From: JAIBJN01 sp963825255
GTDB taxonomy: Bacteria; Actinomycetota; Thermoleophilia; Gaiellales; Gaiellaceae
Assembly: GCA_963825255.1 (NCBI GenBank)
Contig: CAWGSF010000009.1
Coordinates: 868,001-932,000, forward strand
DNA length: 64,000 nt
Direction of reading: 5' to 3'
The notes below the pieces were generated by a model. The model was not told the origin of the DNA. It ran no database searches and saw only the letters and a program-made list of their open reading frames with translations. Shown here piece after piece: positions 35,526 to 43,578 of this stretch. The number at the start of each line of letters is the position of its first letter. Positions within the stretch are counted from its first letter, which is position 1. The translations under genes and the position numbers were made by a program.

Positions 35526-36773
35526 ATGCGATCGCTGGGAAGGAATCGAGAGGCCCTACACCGACGAGGACGTCGCGCGTCTGCGCGGATCGGTCGGTCG
35601 TCGAGCACACGCTCGCCCGCAGGGGCGCGGAGCGGCTCTGGAAGCTGCTCCAGGAGCGAGCCGTACGTCGCCGCCCTCGGCGCGCTCACGGGCGGGCAGG
35701 CCGTCCAGATGGTCAAGGCCGGCCTCCGAGGCGATCTACCTCTCCGGCTGGCAGGTCGCGGCGGACGCGAACCTCTCCGGCCAGACCTACCCCGACCAGA
35801 GCCTCTACCCGTCGAACAGCGTCGCCGGCGCTCGTCCGCCGGCTCAACCAGGCGCTGCTCCGCGCCGACCAGATCGAGCATGCCGAGGGGAGCGGCGACG
35901 GCCGCGACTGGCTGGCGCCGATCGTCGCCGACGCCGAGGCGGGCTTCGGCGGCCCGCTCAACGCCTTCGAGCTCATGAAGACCATGATCGAGGCGGGCGC
36001 GGCGGGCGTGCACTTCGAGGACCAGCTCGCGTCCGAGAAGAAGTGCGGCCACCTCGGCGGCAAGGTGCTCGTCCCCACGCAGCCAGTTCATCCGCACGCT
36101 CGCCGCGGCGCGGCTGGCGGCCGACGTCTGCGACGTGCCGACGGTCCTCGTCGCGCGCACCGACGCGCTCAGCGCCACGCCTGATCACGAGCGACGTCGA
36201 CGAGCGCGACCACGAGTTCCTCACCGGGGAGCGGACGCCGGAGGGGTACTTCCGCGTCGAGGGAGGGATGGACTCGGCCATCGCGCGCGGGCTCGCCTAT
36301 GCGCCGTACGCCGACCTCATCTGGTGCGAGACGTCGACGCCCGACCTGGACGAGGCGCGCGAGTTCGCCGACGCGATCCACGAGCGCTTCCCCGGCAAGC
36401 TGCTCGCCTACAACTGCTCGCCGTCGTTCAACTGGAAGCGCCACCTCGACGACGACGAGATCGCGCGCTTCCAGCGCGAGCTCGGCAGGATGGGCTACCG
36501 CTTCCAGTTCATCACGCTCGCGGGCTTCCACGCGCTCAACGAGTCGATGTTCGAGCTGGCGCGCGGGTACGCGGAGGCGCGGGATGACCGCCTACGTCGA
36601 GGCTCCAGGAGCGCGAGTTCGGGCTCGAGGAGGAGGGCTACACCGCGACGCGCCACCAGCGCGAGGTGGGCGCCGGCTACTTCGACCTCGTCGCGGAGGC
36701 CGTCTCCGGCGGCGAGAGCTCGACGCTCGCCCTGCGCGGCTCGACGGAAGAGGCCCAGTTCCAGGACGCGTAG
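35526..36773 (+). CDS. aceA: Isocitrate lyase (about 9 single-base insertions)
   Basis: Splits isocitrate to succinate and glyoxylate, the step before malate synthase. The catalytic signature SEKKCGHLGG is intact, as are TGGQAVQMVKAGL, YLSGWQVAADANLSGQTYPD, DAEAGFGGPLNAFELMK, VARTDA, NCSPSFNW, FQFITLAGFHALN and the C-terminal GAGYFDLVAEAVSGGESST. Extra single bases near 35540, 35593, 35661, 35729, 35830, 36085, 36180, 36589 and 36604 break the frame. AAGGAGA precedes the ATG at 35526. It forms an aceB-aceA operon under the divergent LysR regulator. Confidence 0.88.
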
Positions 36774-36819
36774 GCGCAGTCTCCTCCGCGCCCGCACGGG
36801 TCTGCGAGGCTATGGCCTC

Positions 36820-38109
36820 GTGGTCCTCTACGACTCCCTGACGCGCCGCAAGGAGGCGTTGCCGGCCTCGCCGGGCCCGATCCGCATGTACGTGTGCGGG
36901 CCGACGGTCTACCAGCGCATCCACATCGGGAACGCGCGTCCGTACGTCGTCTTCCTGTGGTTGAAGCGCTGGCTCGAGCTCGGGGGCTACGACGTCACGC
37001 TCGTCGAGAACGTCACCGACGTCAACGACAAGATCTACGCGGCCGCCGAGACGCAGGGCGTCGGGAGCGCCGAGCTGGCGGAGCAGGCGACGCGCTGGTA
37101 CCTCGAGGACACGGACGAGCTCGGGCTCGGCCGACCCGACGCGGAGCCGCTCGCGAGCGAGACCATCGCCGAGATCGTCGCGCTGATCGAGGAGCTCGTC
37201 GCGCGCGGGCTCGCGTACGAGTCCGGCGGGGACGTGTACTTCCGCGTCGCGGGCTACCCCGAGTACGGGGCGCTCTCGGGAGCGAGGCTCGAGGACATGG
37301 TCGCGCAGGAGCCGAGCGACCTGAAGGAGGATCAGCGCGACTTCGCCCTCTGGAAGGCGACCAAGCCGCACGAGGACACGTCCTGGGAGTCGCCCTGGGG
37401 GCCGGGCCGGCCGGGCTGGCACATCGAGTGCTCCGCCATGGCCGAGAAGCTCCTGGGGCCCGTGTTCGAGATCCACGGCGGAGGGCTCGACCTCCGCTTT
37501 CCCCACCACGAGAACGAGCTCGCCCAGTCCCGCGGGGCCGGCCGCGAGTTCGCGCGGCTCTGGGCCCACAACGGGATGCTCGAGGTGGCCGAGGAGAAGA
37601 TGTCGAAGTCGGTCGGGAACGTCGTCTCGCTGCGCGAGGTCCTCGACGCCTACGGGCCGGAGGCGATCCTCGTCTTCTTCCTGACCGCCCACTACCGGAG
37701 CCCGCTCGAGTACTCCGACGAGGCGATGGAGGCGGCCCGGACGCAGGCCGAGGAGTTCCGCACGGCGTTCCGGGTGGTCGGGGGCTCCGGCGAGCCGACG
37801 CCGGCGTGGGACGAGTTCGCCGCGGCGCTGGACGACGACTTCAACACGCCGCTCGCCCTCTCGATCCTCCACGCCTGGCGCTCCGCCGGCGAGCGCGAGC
37901 TCCTCGCCCGCGGCCTCGGCGTCTTCGGACTGGGCCTGGACGAGGCAGGCGAGGCTCCGGCCGACGTCGTCGCGCTCGCGGAGGAGCGCCAGGAGGCGCG
38001 GTCTGCGGGGGACTTCGCGCGGGCGGACGAGCTCCGTGCCGAGATCGACCGGCTCGGCTGGGAAGCGCAGGACGTGCCCGGCGGCTACCGCCTCGTTCCC
38101 AGGGCGTGA
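36820..38109 (+). CDS. cysS: Cysteinyl-tRNA synthetase
   Basis: A 429-residue class I enzyme: YVCGPTVYQRIHIGNARP (HIGH and first zinc Cys), GWHIECSAM (second zinc Cys), FPHHENELAQS, and the KMSKS loop EEKMSKSVGN. The usual C-terminal DALR and anticodon parts follow (RADELRAEIDRLGWEAQDVPGGYRL). GTG at 36820 gives the family start LYDSLTRRKE. It heads the cysS-rlmB-yacP-sigma series, with a 4-bp overlap into rlmB. Confidence 0.94.
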   Translation: MVLYDSLTRRKEALPASPGPIRMYVCGPTVYQRIHIGNARPYVVFLWLKRWLELGGYDVTLVENVTDVNDKIYAAAETQGVGSAELAEQATRWYLEDTDELGLGRPDAEPLASETIAEIVALIEELVARGLAYESGGDVYFRVAGYPEYGALSGARLEDMVAQEPSDLKEDQRDFALWKATKPHEDTSWESPWGPGRPGWHIECSAMAEKLLGPVFEIHGGGLDLRFPHHENELAQSRGAGREFARLWAHNGMLEVAEEKMSKSVGNVVSLREVLDAYGPEAILVFFLTAHYRSPLEYSDEAMEAARTQAEEFRTAFRVVGGSGEPTPAWDEFAAALDDDFNTPLALSILHAWRSAGERELLARGLGVFGLGLDEAGEAPADVVALAEERQEARSAGDFARADELRAEIDRLGWEAQDVPGGYRLVPRA

Positions 38110-38820
38110 CCCGGGAGCTGGTCTACGGGCGGCGCCCGGTGCGCGAGGTCGTCCGCGCGGGGAAGCGCGAGCTCCTCGAGCTCCTCGTCACGGAGCGGGC
38201 GCTCGAAGGCGGAGCCGTGGCTTCGGGACGTGCCCGGCCTCCGCCTCCAGGTGGTTGCCGAGCGGCGTCTCAACGAGGCCGCCGGAACGATGGACCACCA
38301 GGGCGTCGTCGCGTTCTGCGAGCCGTATCGCTATGCGGACGCGCACGAGATCGCAGGGGGCGAGCGTCCGCTCGTCGTCTGCCTCGACCAGGTCACCGAC
38401 CCGCACAACCTCGGCGCGGTCTGCCGCAGCGCCGAGGGGGCCGGCGCCAGCGGCGTCGTCGTCCTCGAGCGGAACGCCGCCCGCGTCACGCCGGCGGTCT
38501 GCAAGGCCTCAGCGGGCGCCGTCGAGCACCTGTCGGTGGGAGTGGTGGTGAACCTCGCCCGCTACCTCGAGGAGATCAAGGGGCCGCAGCTCTGGGTCTG
38601 GGCCGCCGAGCGCGAGGCGGCGACCTCTGTCTGGTCGGCCGACCTCGCTCTGGGCGCCGCGCTCGTCTTCGGCGCCGAGGGCAGGGGCCTGCGGCCGGGA
38701 GTCCGCCGCGCGTGCGACGACGGCTTCGCGATCCCGCTCGCCGGCGAGGTCGAGTCCCTGAACGTCAGCGTCGCCGCCGGGGTCGCGCTCTTCGAGGCGG
38801 CCAGGCAGCGGGCCCGCTGA
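38106..38820 (+). CDS. rlmB: 23S rRNA guanosine-2'-O-methyltransferase, SpoU family (one frameshift)
   Basis: An N-terminal substrate domain (YGRRPVREVVRAGKRELLELLV) followed by the SpoU knot with VCLDQVTDPHNLGAVCRSAEGAG, GAEGRGL and IPLAGEVESLNVSVAAGVALFE. RlmB methylates G2251 of 23S rRNA; TrmH-type tRNA specificity cannot be excluded. One extra G near 38213 splits the domains; joined length is about 237 aa. The GTG start overlaps the cysS stop. Confidence 0.88.
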
Positions 38821-38835
38821 GGCATCCTTCGCAGG

Positions 38836-39267
38836 GTGCTCTACCTCTTCGACGGCTACAACATCCTCCACGCCGGCGACTTCGCCGACCGGCGCGCGCT
38901 CGTGGACGCGCTGGCGAGCTTCGTCGCGGTGCGCGGAGCGCGGGGCATCGTCGTCTTCGACGGCGTCGGCGAGGACGGCGCCTACGGCGCGCTCGAGGTT
39001 CGCTTCGCCTCGCCGGCCGACCCCGTCATCGAGCGCCTCGCGGCGGAGCACCGGGCGGTCGACGAGGTCTGGGTCGTCTCCTCCGACGCCGCCGTCCGCG
39101 GCACGGCGGGGCAGGAGACCCGGCGCCTCACGTCGAACGCATTCGTGCGCGAGCTCGCCGCCGAGCGGGGAGAGGCGCCGCCGCCGGGCACGGGGCGCTC
39201 CAGGGTCGAGGACGCCCTCGATCCAGAGGTCCGGGAACGGCTCGAGCGTTTTCGGCGGAGCCGTTGA
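38836..39267 (+). CDS. NYN-domain ribonuclease, YacP/Rae1 type
   Basis: A 143-residue PIN-like nuclease. It starts LYLFDGYNILH with the first acidic residue, has GIVVFDG and a third acidic region VVSSDAAVR, with C-terminal TSNAFVREL. In Bacillus subtilis the homologue (Rae1) cuts mRNA in the ribosomal A-site; the cysS-rlmB-yacP-sigH gene order is the same here. Its stop codon overlaps the -35 of the sigma-factor promoter. Confidence 0.85.
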   Translation: MLYLFDGYNILHAGDFADRRALVDALASFVAVRGARGIVVFDGVGEDGAYGALEVRFASPADPVIERLAAEHRAVDEVWVVSSDAAVRGTAGQETRRLTSNAFVRELAAERGEAPPPGTGRSRVEDALDPEVRERLERFRRSR

Positions 39268-39292
39268 ACTTTCCGGGGCACCTTGCTACGAT
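39264..39292 (+). promoter_or_regulatory. Promoter of the sigma-factor gene
   Basis: TTGAAC (39264-39269), 17-bp spacer, TACGAT (39287-39292): near-consensus. The leader of about 75 nt ends with AGGAGGAAAT before the GTG. Confidence 0.75.
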
Positions 39293-39373
39293 CGAGACCT
39301 CAACCTGAGGGTTAGGGTTTAGCGGAGAGGCCCGCACGGCTCTCCTCCAAGCCGCGATCGAGGAGGAAATCTG

Positions 39374-40039
39374 GTGGCCCGCCGTCAGCTCGCCACAGCC
39401 CGGACCGCGCAGGAACGCAGCCGGCGAGAGCTCGAGGATCTCCAGCTCGTCATCCGCGCCCGCAACGGCGACGACGTCGCCTTGGACGGGCTCATCCGCC
39501 GGTACACGGGCTTCGTCCGGCTGAAGGCGAGCTCGTACTTCATCGCCGGCGGCGAGGGGGACGACCTCATCCAGGAGGGGTTGATCGGCCTCTACAAGGC
39601 GGTCCGCGACTTCCGCGCCGACAAGGAGACGTCGTTCCGGAGCTTCGCCGAGCTCTGCATCACCCGCCAGATCATCACGGCGATCAAGACGGCCACGCGC
39701 TACAAGCACGCGCCGCTGAACACCTACGTCTCCTTCAGCCAGACACCCGCCGGCCAGGACGACGGCGAGTGCACGCTCGGCGACGCGCTCCCGGGCCCCG
39801 GCGTCAACGACCCGGCCGTGTGCGTCATCTCGACCGAGGAGCTCCAGAGCCTCGTCTTCTGCCTCGGCACCGGGCTCTCGCCGCTCGAGTCGGACGCCCT
39901 CCGCCTCTACCTCGAGGGCAACTCCTACGAGGAGATGGCCGAGGAGCTCGGGTGCGACACGAAGACGATCGACAACGCGCTCCAGCGCGTGAAGCGCAAG
40001 GTGCTCCAGCACCAGAGCGGCCGCCAGGTCCTCGACTGA
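39374..40039 (+). CDS. RNA polymerase sigma-70 family factor, SigH-like
   Basis: A 221-residue sigma factor with region 2 (DDLIQEGLIGLYKAVRDF, SFRSFAELCITRQIITAIKTA) and region 4 (LSPLESDALRLYLEGNSYEEMAEELGCDTKTIDNALQRVKRKV). The conserved place after cysS-rlmB-yacP and the fold match the SigH/RpoH-like group of Firmicutes, although an unrelated protein is called SigH in Mycobacterium. Strong AGGAGG at 39361-39366 supports the GTG at 39374. It is followed directly by tRNA-Thr. Confidence 0.88.
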   Translation: MARRQLATARTAQERSRRELEDLQLVIRARNGDDVALDGLIRRYTGFVRLKASSYFIAGGEGDDLIQEGLIGLYKAVRDFRADKETSFRSFAELCITRQIITAIKTATRYKHAPLNTYVSFSQTPAGQDDGECTLGDALPGPGVNDPAVCVISTEELQSLVFCLGTGLSPLESDALRLYLEGNSYEEMAEELGCDTKTIDNALQRVKRKVLQHQSGRQVLD

Positions 40040-40062
40040 CACGGCGCTACGATTCGTCCCGC

Positions 40063-40135
40063 GCCGGAGTAGCTCAGCTGGTAGAGCAACCGCCTTGTAA
40101 GCGGTAGGTCGTGGGTTCGAGTCCCGCCTCCGGCT
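40063..40135 (+). tRNA. tRNA-Thr (TGT)
   Basis: GCCGGAG pairs with CTCCGGC as the acceptor stem. The anticodon loop CTTGTAA (40094-40100) in stem ACCGC/GCGGT carries TGT. The T-arm GTGGGTTCGAGTCCCGC is standard. CCA is not encoded. Confidence 0.96.
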
Positions 40136-40185
40136 CTCCCATTCCGAGGAATGGTCGTCCGGGGGCACTCGTTTAACGGAGTGTC

Positions 40186-40449
40186 ATGCGAACGATCGAA
40201 GACATCAGGGACGAGCTCGAGCGTGCCGTCAAACGGCGCGCCGAGCTGTGGCACGAGCTCGGCGACGGCGTCGACCCGGCCAAGTCGGCCGAGGCAGCCG
40301 GGCTCTCGGGCCAGATCGACGACCTGTGGGCCGAGGCGCGCGCCCTCGAGGCGCACGCCCGCTTCGGCCCCTCCGACGCCATCCGCGCCCGCGCGCGGGC
40401 CGAAGAGCGGCTCGAGCGCGACTCGCGGAGACTCGAGAAGGCCGCCTAG
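40186..40449 (+). CDS. Small coiled-coil protein
   Basis: An 87-residue, highly charged helical protein (EDIRDELERAVKRRAELWHEL, DDLWAEARALEAHARF, ARAEERLERDSRRLEKAA). No family recognised. It converges on the next gene, and the two stops share a CTAG inside a perfect palindrome. Confidence 0.55.
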   Translation: MRTIEDIRDELERAVKRRAELWHELGDGVDPAKSAEAAGLSGQIDDLWAEARALEAHARFGPSDAIRARARAEERLERDSRRLEKAA

Positions 40450-40460
40450 GCGGCCTTCTC
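40435..40460. terminator. 26-bp perfect palindrome at two converging stops
   Basis: Each half is GAGAAGGCCGCCT read toward the centre. Both strands therefore encode the same ending E-K-A-A-stop, and the central CTAG provides TAG to both genes. It can act as a bidirectional hairpin terminator. Confidence 0.75.
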
Positions 40461-40703
40461 CTCCGGGGCGGAGGAGGCCGCGATGTGGTCGGCGGCCAGC
40501 GGCATGAGGAGGCCGCACCGGGTGCAGATGACCATGATCGCCTCGATCGAGCCCTTCGCGGCGCTGCTCGAGCCGATCGTGCACGGCTGCTGGCCCACGC
40601 CGAGGCGGTCCACCGCCTTGCACAGGGGACAGGAGACCGCGTAGCGGGCCAGGTGAGCCTCGACGGCGGCCACGTCGACGCCGACAGCCGCAGATTTCGC
40701 CAT
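40446..40703 (-). CDS. Small zinc-ribbon-like protein
   Basis: An 85-residue protein with CPLC (residues about 25-28) and CTRC (about 61-64), a CxxC-x32-CxxC pair typical of treble-clef or zinc-ribbon folds, plus a Gly/Leu-rich surround. No family recognised. ATG at 40703. Confidence 0.6.
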   Translation of the reverse strand: MAKSAAVGVDVAAVEAHLARYAVSCPLCKAVDRLGVGQQPCTIGSSSAAKGSIEAIMVICTRCGLLMPLAADHIAASSAPEEKAA

Positions 40704-40753
40704 GCTTTCGACCGTAGCGGCGTCCACCGGCCGGGTCACCCCCCGATCGGGGA

Positions 40754-41791
40754 ATGTCGACAAGAGTCAACGTGCGCATCCTCCTCGTCTCCCAGATGTA
40801 TCCCGGGCCCAACGCGCCCGACTTCGGGGTGTTCGTCGCCGACCTCGCGCGCGAGCTGCGCGAGCGCGGCCACGAGCTCGCCTACGCGGTCATCGACCGC
40901 CGCGGCGGTTCGCGGGCGAAGTACGCGCGGCTCGCGGCCGACGCGTTCCAGGAGGCGCGCCGCTTCAAGCCGAACGTCGTCTATGCCCACGCCCTCTTCC
41001 CGGCGGGCGCGGCGGCCGCCGCCGCGGCCCGCGCGGCCCGCGTCGGGCTCGTCGTCACCGCCCACGGGCAGGACGTCCGCAACCTGGGAGCGATCCCCGG
41101 CGTCGAGACGGCGACGCGCCTCGCGACACGTTCCGGCCGCGTCATCGCGGTCTCCGACTTCCTGCGCCGCGAGCTGGTCGCCCGCCTGCCCGACCTGGAC
41201 GGGCGCGTGGACGTGATCGACTGCGGCGTCGACCTCGAGCGGTTCCAGGGCCGGGATCCCGGCGAGCTCAGGGACCGGCTCGGCTGGGAGGGCGAGCCGC
41301 CGTTCTTCCTCGCGGTCGGGGCGCTCTCGGACCTGAAGAACCCGCTCCGCCTGGCAGACGCGTTCGCAGGGCTGGGCAAGGGCACCCTCGCCTTCGTCGG
41401 TGACGGCCCGCTTCGCGGCGCGCTGGAAGGACGTCCCGGCGTTCGGGTGGTCGGGCGCGTACGTCACGAGCAGGTCGCGGACTGGGTCGGGGCCTGCGAC
41501 GTCCTCTGTCAGCCGAGCCTCGTCGAGGCCTTCGGCCAGGCGCTGCTCGAGGCCCTCGCCAGCGAGCGCTCGGTCGTCGCGACGCGCATCGGGGGGCCGC
41601 CGGAGCTCGTCTCGCCCGAGGCCGGCGTCCTGGTCGACCCGTGGAGCGTGGAGTCGATCGCCGAAGGCCTCGAAGCTGCGGCGGCGCTCCCGAGCCCGAA
41701 CCGCGCCGCGCGCGAGGTCGCCCGCGAGCACGACGTCCGGCGCCAGGCCAAGCGGGTCGAAGGGATCCTCGAGGAGGCGGCGTCACAATGA
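40754..41791 (+). CDS. Family 4 glycosyltransferase
   Basis: A 345-residue GT-B fold enzyme: N-terminal LLVSQMYPGPNAPDFGVFV, the central VTAHGQDVRNL, and donor-site motifs in FLAVGALSDLKNP, FVGDGPLRGAL and PSLVEAFGQALLEALASERSVVATRIGGPPELV. It uses a nucleotide-sugar donor, probably for an exopolysaccharide or glycolipid; acceptor unknown. ATG at 40754; the stop overlaps the CDF gene by 4 bp. Confidence 0.88.
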   Translation: MSTRVNVRILLVSQMYPGPNAPDFGVFVADLARELRERGHELAYAVIDRRGGSRAKYARLAADAFQEARRFKPNVVYAHALFPAGAAAAAAARAARVGLVVTAHGQDVRNLGAIPGVETATRLATRSGRVIAVSDFLRRELVARLPDLDGRVDVIDCGVDLERFQGRDPGELRDRLGWEGEPPFFLAVGALSDLKNPLRLADAFAGLGKGTLAFVGDGPLRGALEGRPGVRVVGRVRHEQVADWVGACDVLCQPSLVEAFGQALLEALASERSVVATRIGGPPELVSPEAGVLVDPWSVESIAEGLEAAAALPSPNRAAREVAREHDVRRQAKRVEGILEEAASQ

Positions 41792-42735
41792 GTGGTATGC
41801 ACGCCCACGACCACGCCCCGGCGAGGGTGAGCGGCTCCGCCGACCGGCGGCTGCTGGGCGTGGCGCTCGGGCTCCTGCTCGCGTTCATGGCCGTGGAGGT
41901 CGTGTTCGGGATCCTCGCGAACTCCCTCGCGCTCCTGGCGGACGCGGGCCACATGCTCACCGACGCGGCGGCGCTCGGGCTGGCCCTGGCCGCGGCCGCG
42001 CTGGCGGCCCGGCCGGCCCACGGCCGGTGGACGTTCGGGTTCGGCCGCGTGGAGATCCTCGCGGCGCAGGTGAACGGCGTCACGCTCGCGCTCCTGGGCG
42101 CGTGGATCGTCTTCGAGGCCGTGCGCCGGCTCGTCGACCCGCCCGAGGTGGACGCGGCCGTCGTCGCGATCGTCGCCGTGGCCGGCATCGCGATCAACCT
42201 GATCGTGGCCGGGCTCCTCCGGCGCGCGCGCAGGCAGAGCCTGAACGTGCGCGGTGCCTACCTCCACGTCGTCACCGACCTCGCCGCCTTCGTCGGCACC
42301 GCCGTCGCCGCCGGCCTCATCGCCCTGACCGGCTGGAACGGCTTCGACGCCGTCGCCTCGCTCCTCGTCGCCGCGCTCATGCTGTGGGCGGCGGTGTCGC
42401 TCCTCCGCGAGTCGGGGCGGATCTTCCTCGAGGGCGCGCCCGCGTCGGCGCCGCCGGCCGAGGTCGGGCACGCCATCGCCGCCCACCCCGGCGTCGTCGA
42501 GACCCACGACCTCCACGTCTGGACGGTCACGGACGGCTTCCCGGCGCTGTCGGCTCACGTCCTCGTGGAGCCGGGCGCCGACTGCCATCGCCTCCGGCTC
42601 GAGCTCGAGCGCCTGCTGCACGAGCGCTTCTCGATCGACCACACGACGCTCCAGGTCGAGCACGTGGGGTCGGCCAGCGGCCTCGAGATCAGCCGGCGTC
42701 CGACGCGTCGAGATCGGCGAGGCGCTGCTCGATGA
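41788..42735 (+). CDS. Cation diffusion facilitator (zinc/cadmium type) transporter
   Basis: A 315-residue CDF protein with an N-terminal His cluster (MHAHDHAP), six membrane helices and the paired metal sites HMLTD (TM2) and HVVTD (TM5), then a cytoplasmic alpha-beta domain (HDLHVWTVTDGFPALSAHV). CDF proteins exchange zinc or similar cations for protons. ATGA overlap with the upstream glycosyltransferase. The last 15 residues (RRPTRRDRRGAAR) run antisense to the next gene and may not be native. Confidence 0.92.
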   Translation: MSGMHAHDHAPARVSGSADRRLLGVALGLLLAFMAVEVVFGILANSLALLADAGHMLTDAAALGLALAAAALAARPAHGRWTFGFGRVEILAAQVNGVTLALLGAWIVFEAVRRLVDPPEVDAAVVAIVAVAGIAINLIVAGLLRRARRQSLNVRGAYLHVVTDLAAFVGTAVAAGLIALTGWNGFDAVASLLVAALMLWAAVSLLRESGRIFLEGAPASAPPAEVGHAIAAHPGVVETHDLHVWTVTDGFPALSAHVLVEPGADCHRLRLELERLLHERFSIDHTTLQVEHVGSASGLEISRRPTRRDRRGAAR

Positions 42736-42880
42736 GCGGGCCGAGCGTCTTCTCGAGCTCGGTTCCCCGCGCGAGCTCGAGCGCTTCCGCGTAGGTCTCC
42801 CTCGCCTTCCCGGGGAGGCCCTGCTTCACGCGGTTGTCGCCGAGCACGACGAGCTTGCGGATGCGCTCCTCGGCCTCCAT
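42689..42880 (-). CDS. Small helical TPR-like protein
   Basis: A 63-residue protein from the ATG at 42880: EERIRKLVVLGDNRVKQGLPGKARETYAEALELA resembles a single TPR-type helical pair. No family assigned. The 3' end overlaps the CDF gene end by 47 bp. Confidence 0.5.
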   Translation of the reverse strand: MEAEERIRKLVVLGDNRVKQGLPGKARETYAEALELARGTELEKTLGPLIEQRLADLDASDAG

Positions 42881-42934
42881 GCGCGCGGCACCGTACCACG
42901 GGTCGCCCGGGGTCGAGCTGCTAGCCTGATCGGC

Positions 42935-43156
42935 GTGCTCGGGGTGCTCGCAGTCATCCAGGTCCTGCTCTCCGCCACCCTCATCGGGCTCGTCCTCATG
43001 CACTCGGGGCGGGACACCGGCTTCGGCGGCATGGGCTACACGCCGGCCTCCCAGGGCGGCCAGCACATCGTGGAGCGGAACCTCACGCGCCTCACCGTCT
43101 TCGTGGCGCTCCTCTTCACCGCGAACACGGTCGCGCTCTTCTACCAGTTCGACTAG
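42935..43156 (+). CDS. secG: SecG preprotein translocase subunit
   Basis: A 73-residue membrane protein with two hydrophobic helices (IQVLLSATLIGLVLMHS, LTVFVALLFTANTVALFY) and the Gly-rich loop GRDTGFGGMG typical of SecG, which assists SecYE during protein export. The GTG at 42935 gives the family N-terminus. A structured RNA element begins 6 bp past its stop on the same strand. Confidence 0.93.
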   Translation: MLGVLAVIQVLLSATLIGLVLMHSGRDTGFGGMGYTPASQGGQHIVERNLTRLTVFVALLFTANTVALFYQFD

Positions 43157-43161
43157 AACCA

Positions 43162-43313
43162 CTCTCGAGGTGGTGCCTCGTCGCCGGGGTGTCCTGGGCG
43201 AGTGCGAGGCAAGGACGCAGGGAGCGCCCGTATCAAAAGGGATACGGGTGCGACCGAGGACGCAGAATCGTGCCGCCCAGGGCGGCCCGGCGTCTCAGTG
43301 CCCACTTCGAGAG
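43162..43313 (+). ncRNA. Candidate structured RNA element, copy A
   Basis: Homologous to the reverse-strand element at 14152-14307. Closing stem CTCTCGAGGTGG (43162-43173) with CCACTTCGAGAG (43302-43313): 12 bp with one G-U. Inside: GCCTCG (43175-43180)/CGAGGC (43205-43210); GCGCCCGTATC (43224-43234)/GATACGGGTGC (43241-43251); GCCGCC (43272-43277)/GGCGGC (43281-43286). The loop segment AGGACGCAG occurs twice. The conserved 3' flank AGGGGTTCTT abuts the MoaD-like stop. Confidence 0.6.
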
Positions 43314-43320
43314 GGGTTCT

Positions 43321-43578
43321 TCAGCCGCCGGCGATCGCGCCGACGAGCCTGACCGTCTCGGTCCCCGCGAGGCGGGTCGCGAGGCCGTCCGACTCGCGGA
43401 CGTCGATCCCGTCCAGGTAGACGTTCACGAGTGGTCGGAGCTCGCCGCGCTCGTCGAGGACCCGGTCGGCGACCGGGAGGGCGCGCAGCGCCTCCCCGAC
43501 GGTTCGGGCGTCGAGGTCGAAGCGATTCCGGCCGCCGGCCTCGGACGCGAGGATGGACGGGAGGACGACTACGACCAT
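43321..43578 (-). CDS. MoaD/ThiS-like beta-grasp protein
   Basis: An 85-residue ubiquitin-like fold ending in IAGG, the double-glycine tail of sulfur carriers. The body shows VGEALRALP, LVNVYLDGIDVRESDGLATRLAGTETV. MoaD and ThiS tails are adenylated and thiocarboxylated. It follows the Asp-box gene with overlapping stop and start codons, an arrangement frequent in Actinobacteria, so its partner may be specific to this operon and not molybdopterin or thiamin synthesis. Confidence 0.82.
   Translation of the reverse strand: MVVVVLPSILASEAGGRNRFDLDARTVGEALRALPVADRVLDERGELRPLVNVYLDGIDVRESDGLATRLAGTETVRLVGAIAGG

Noticed and set aside
43170..43352. Short ORFs across the structured elements (43.2 and 14.2 kb)
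   Set aside because: The peptides change frame between the two copies and conserve base pairing, not codons.
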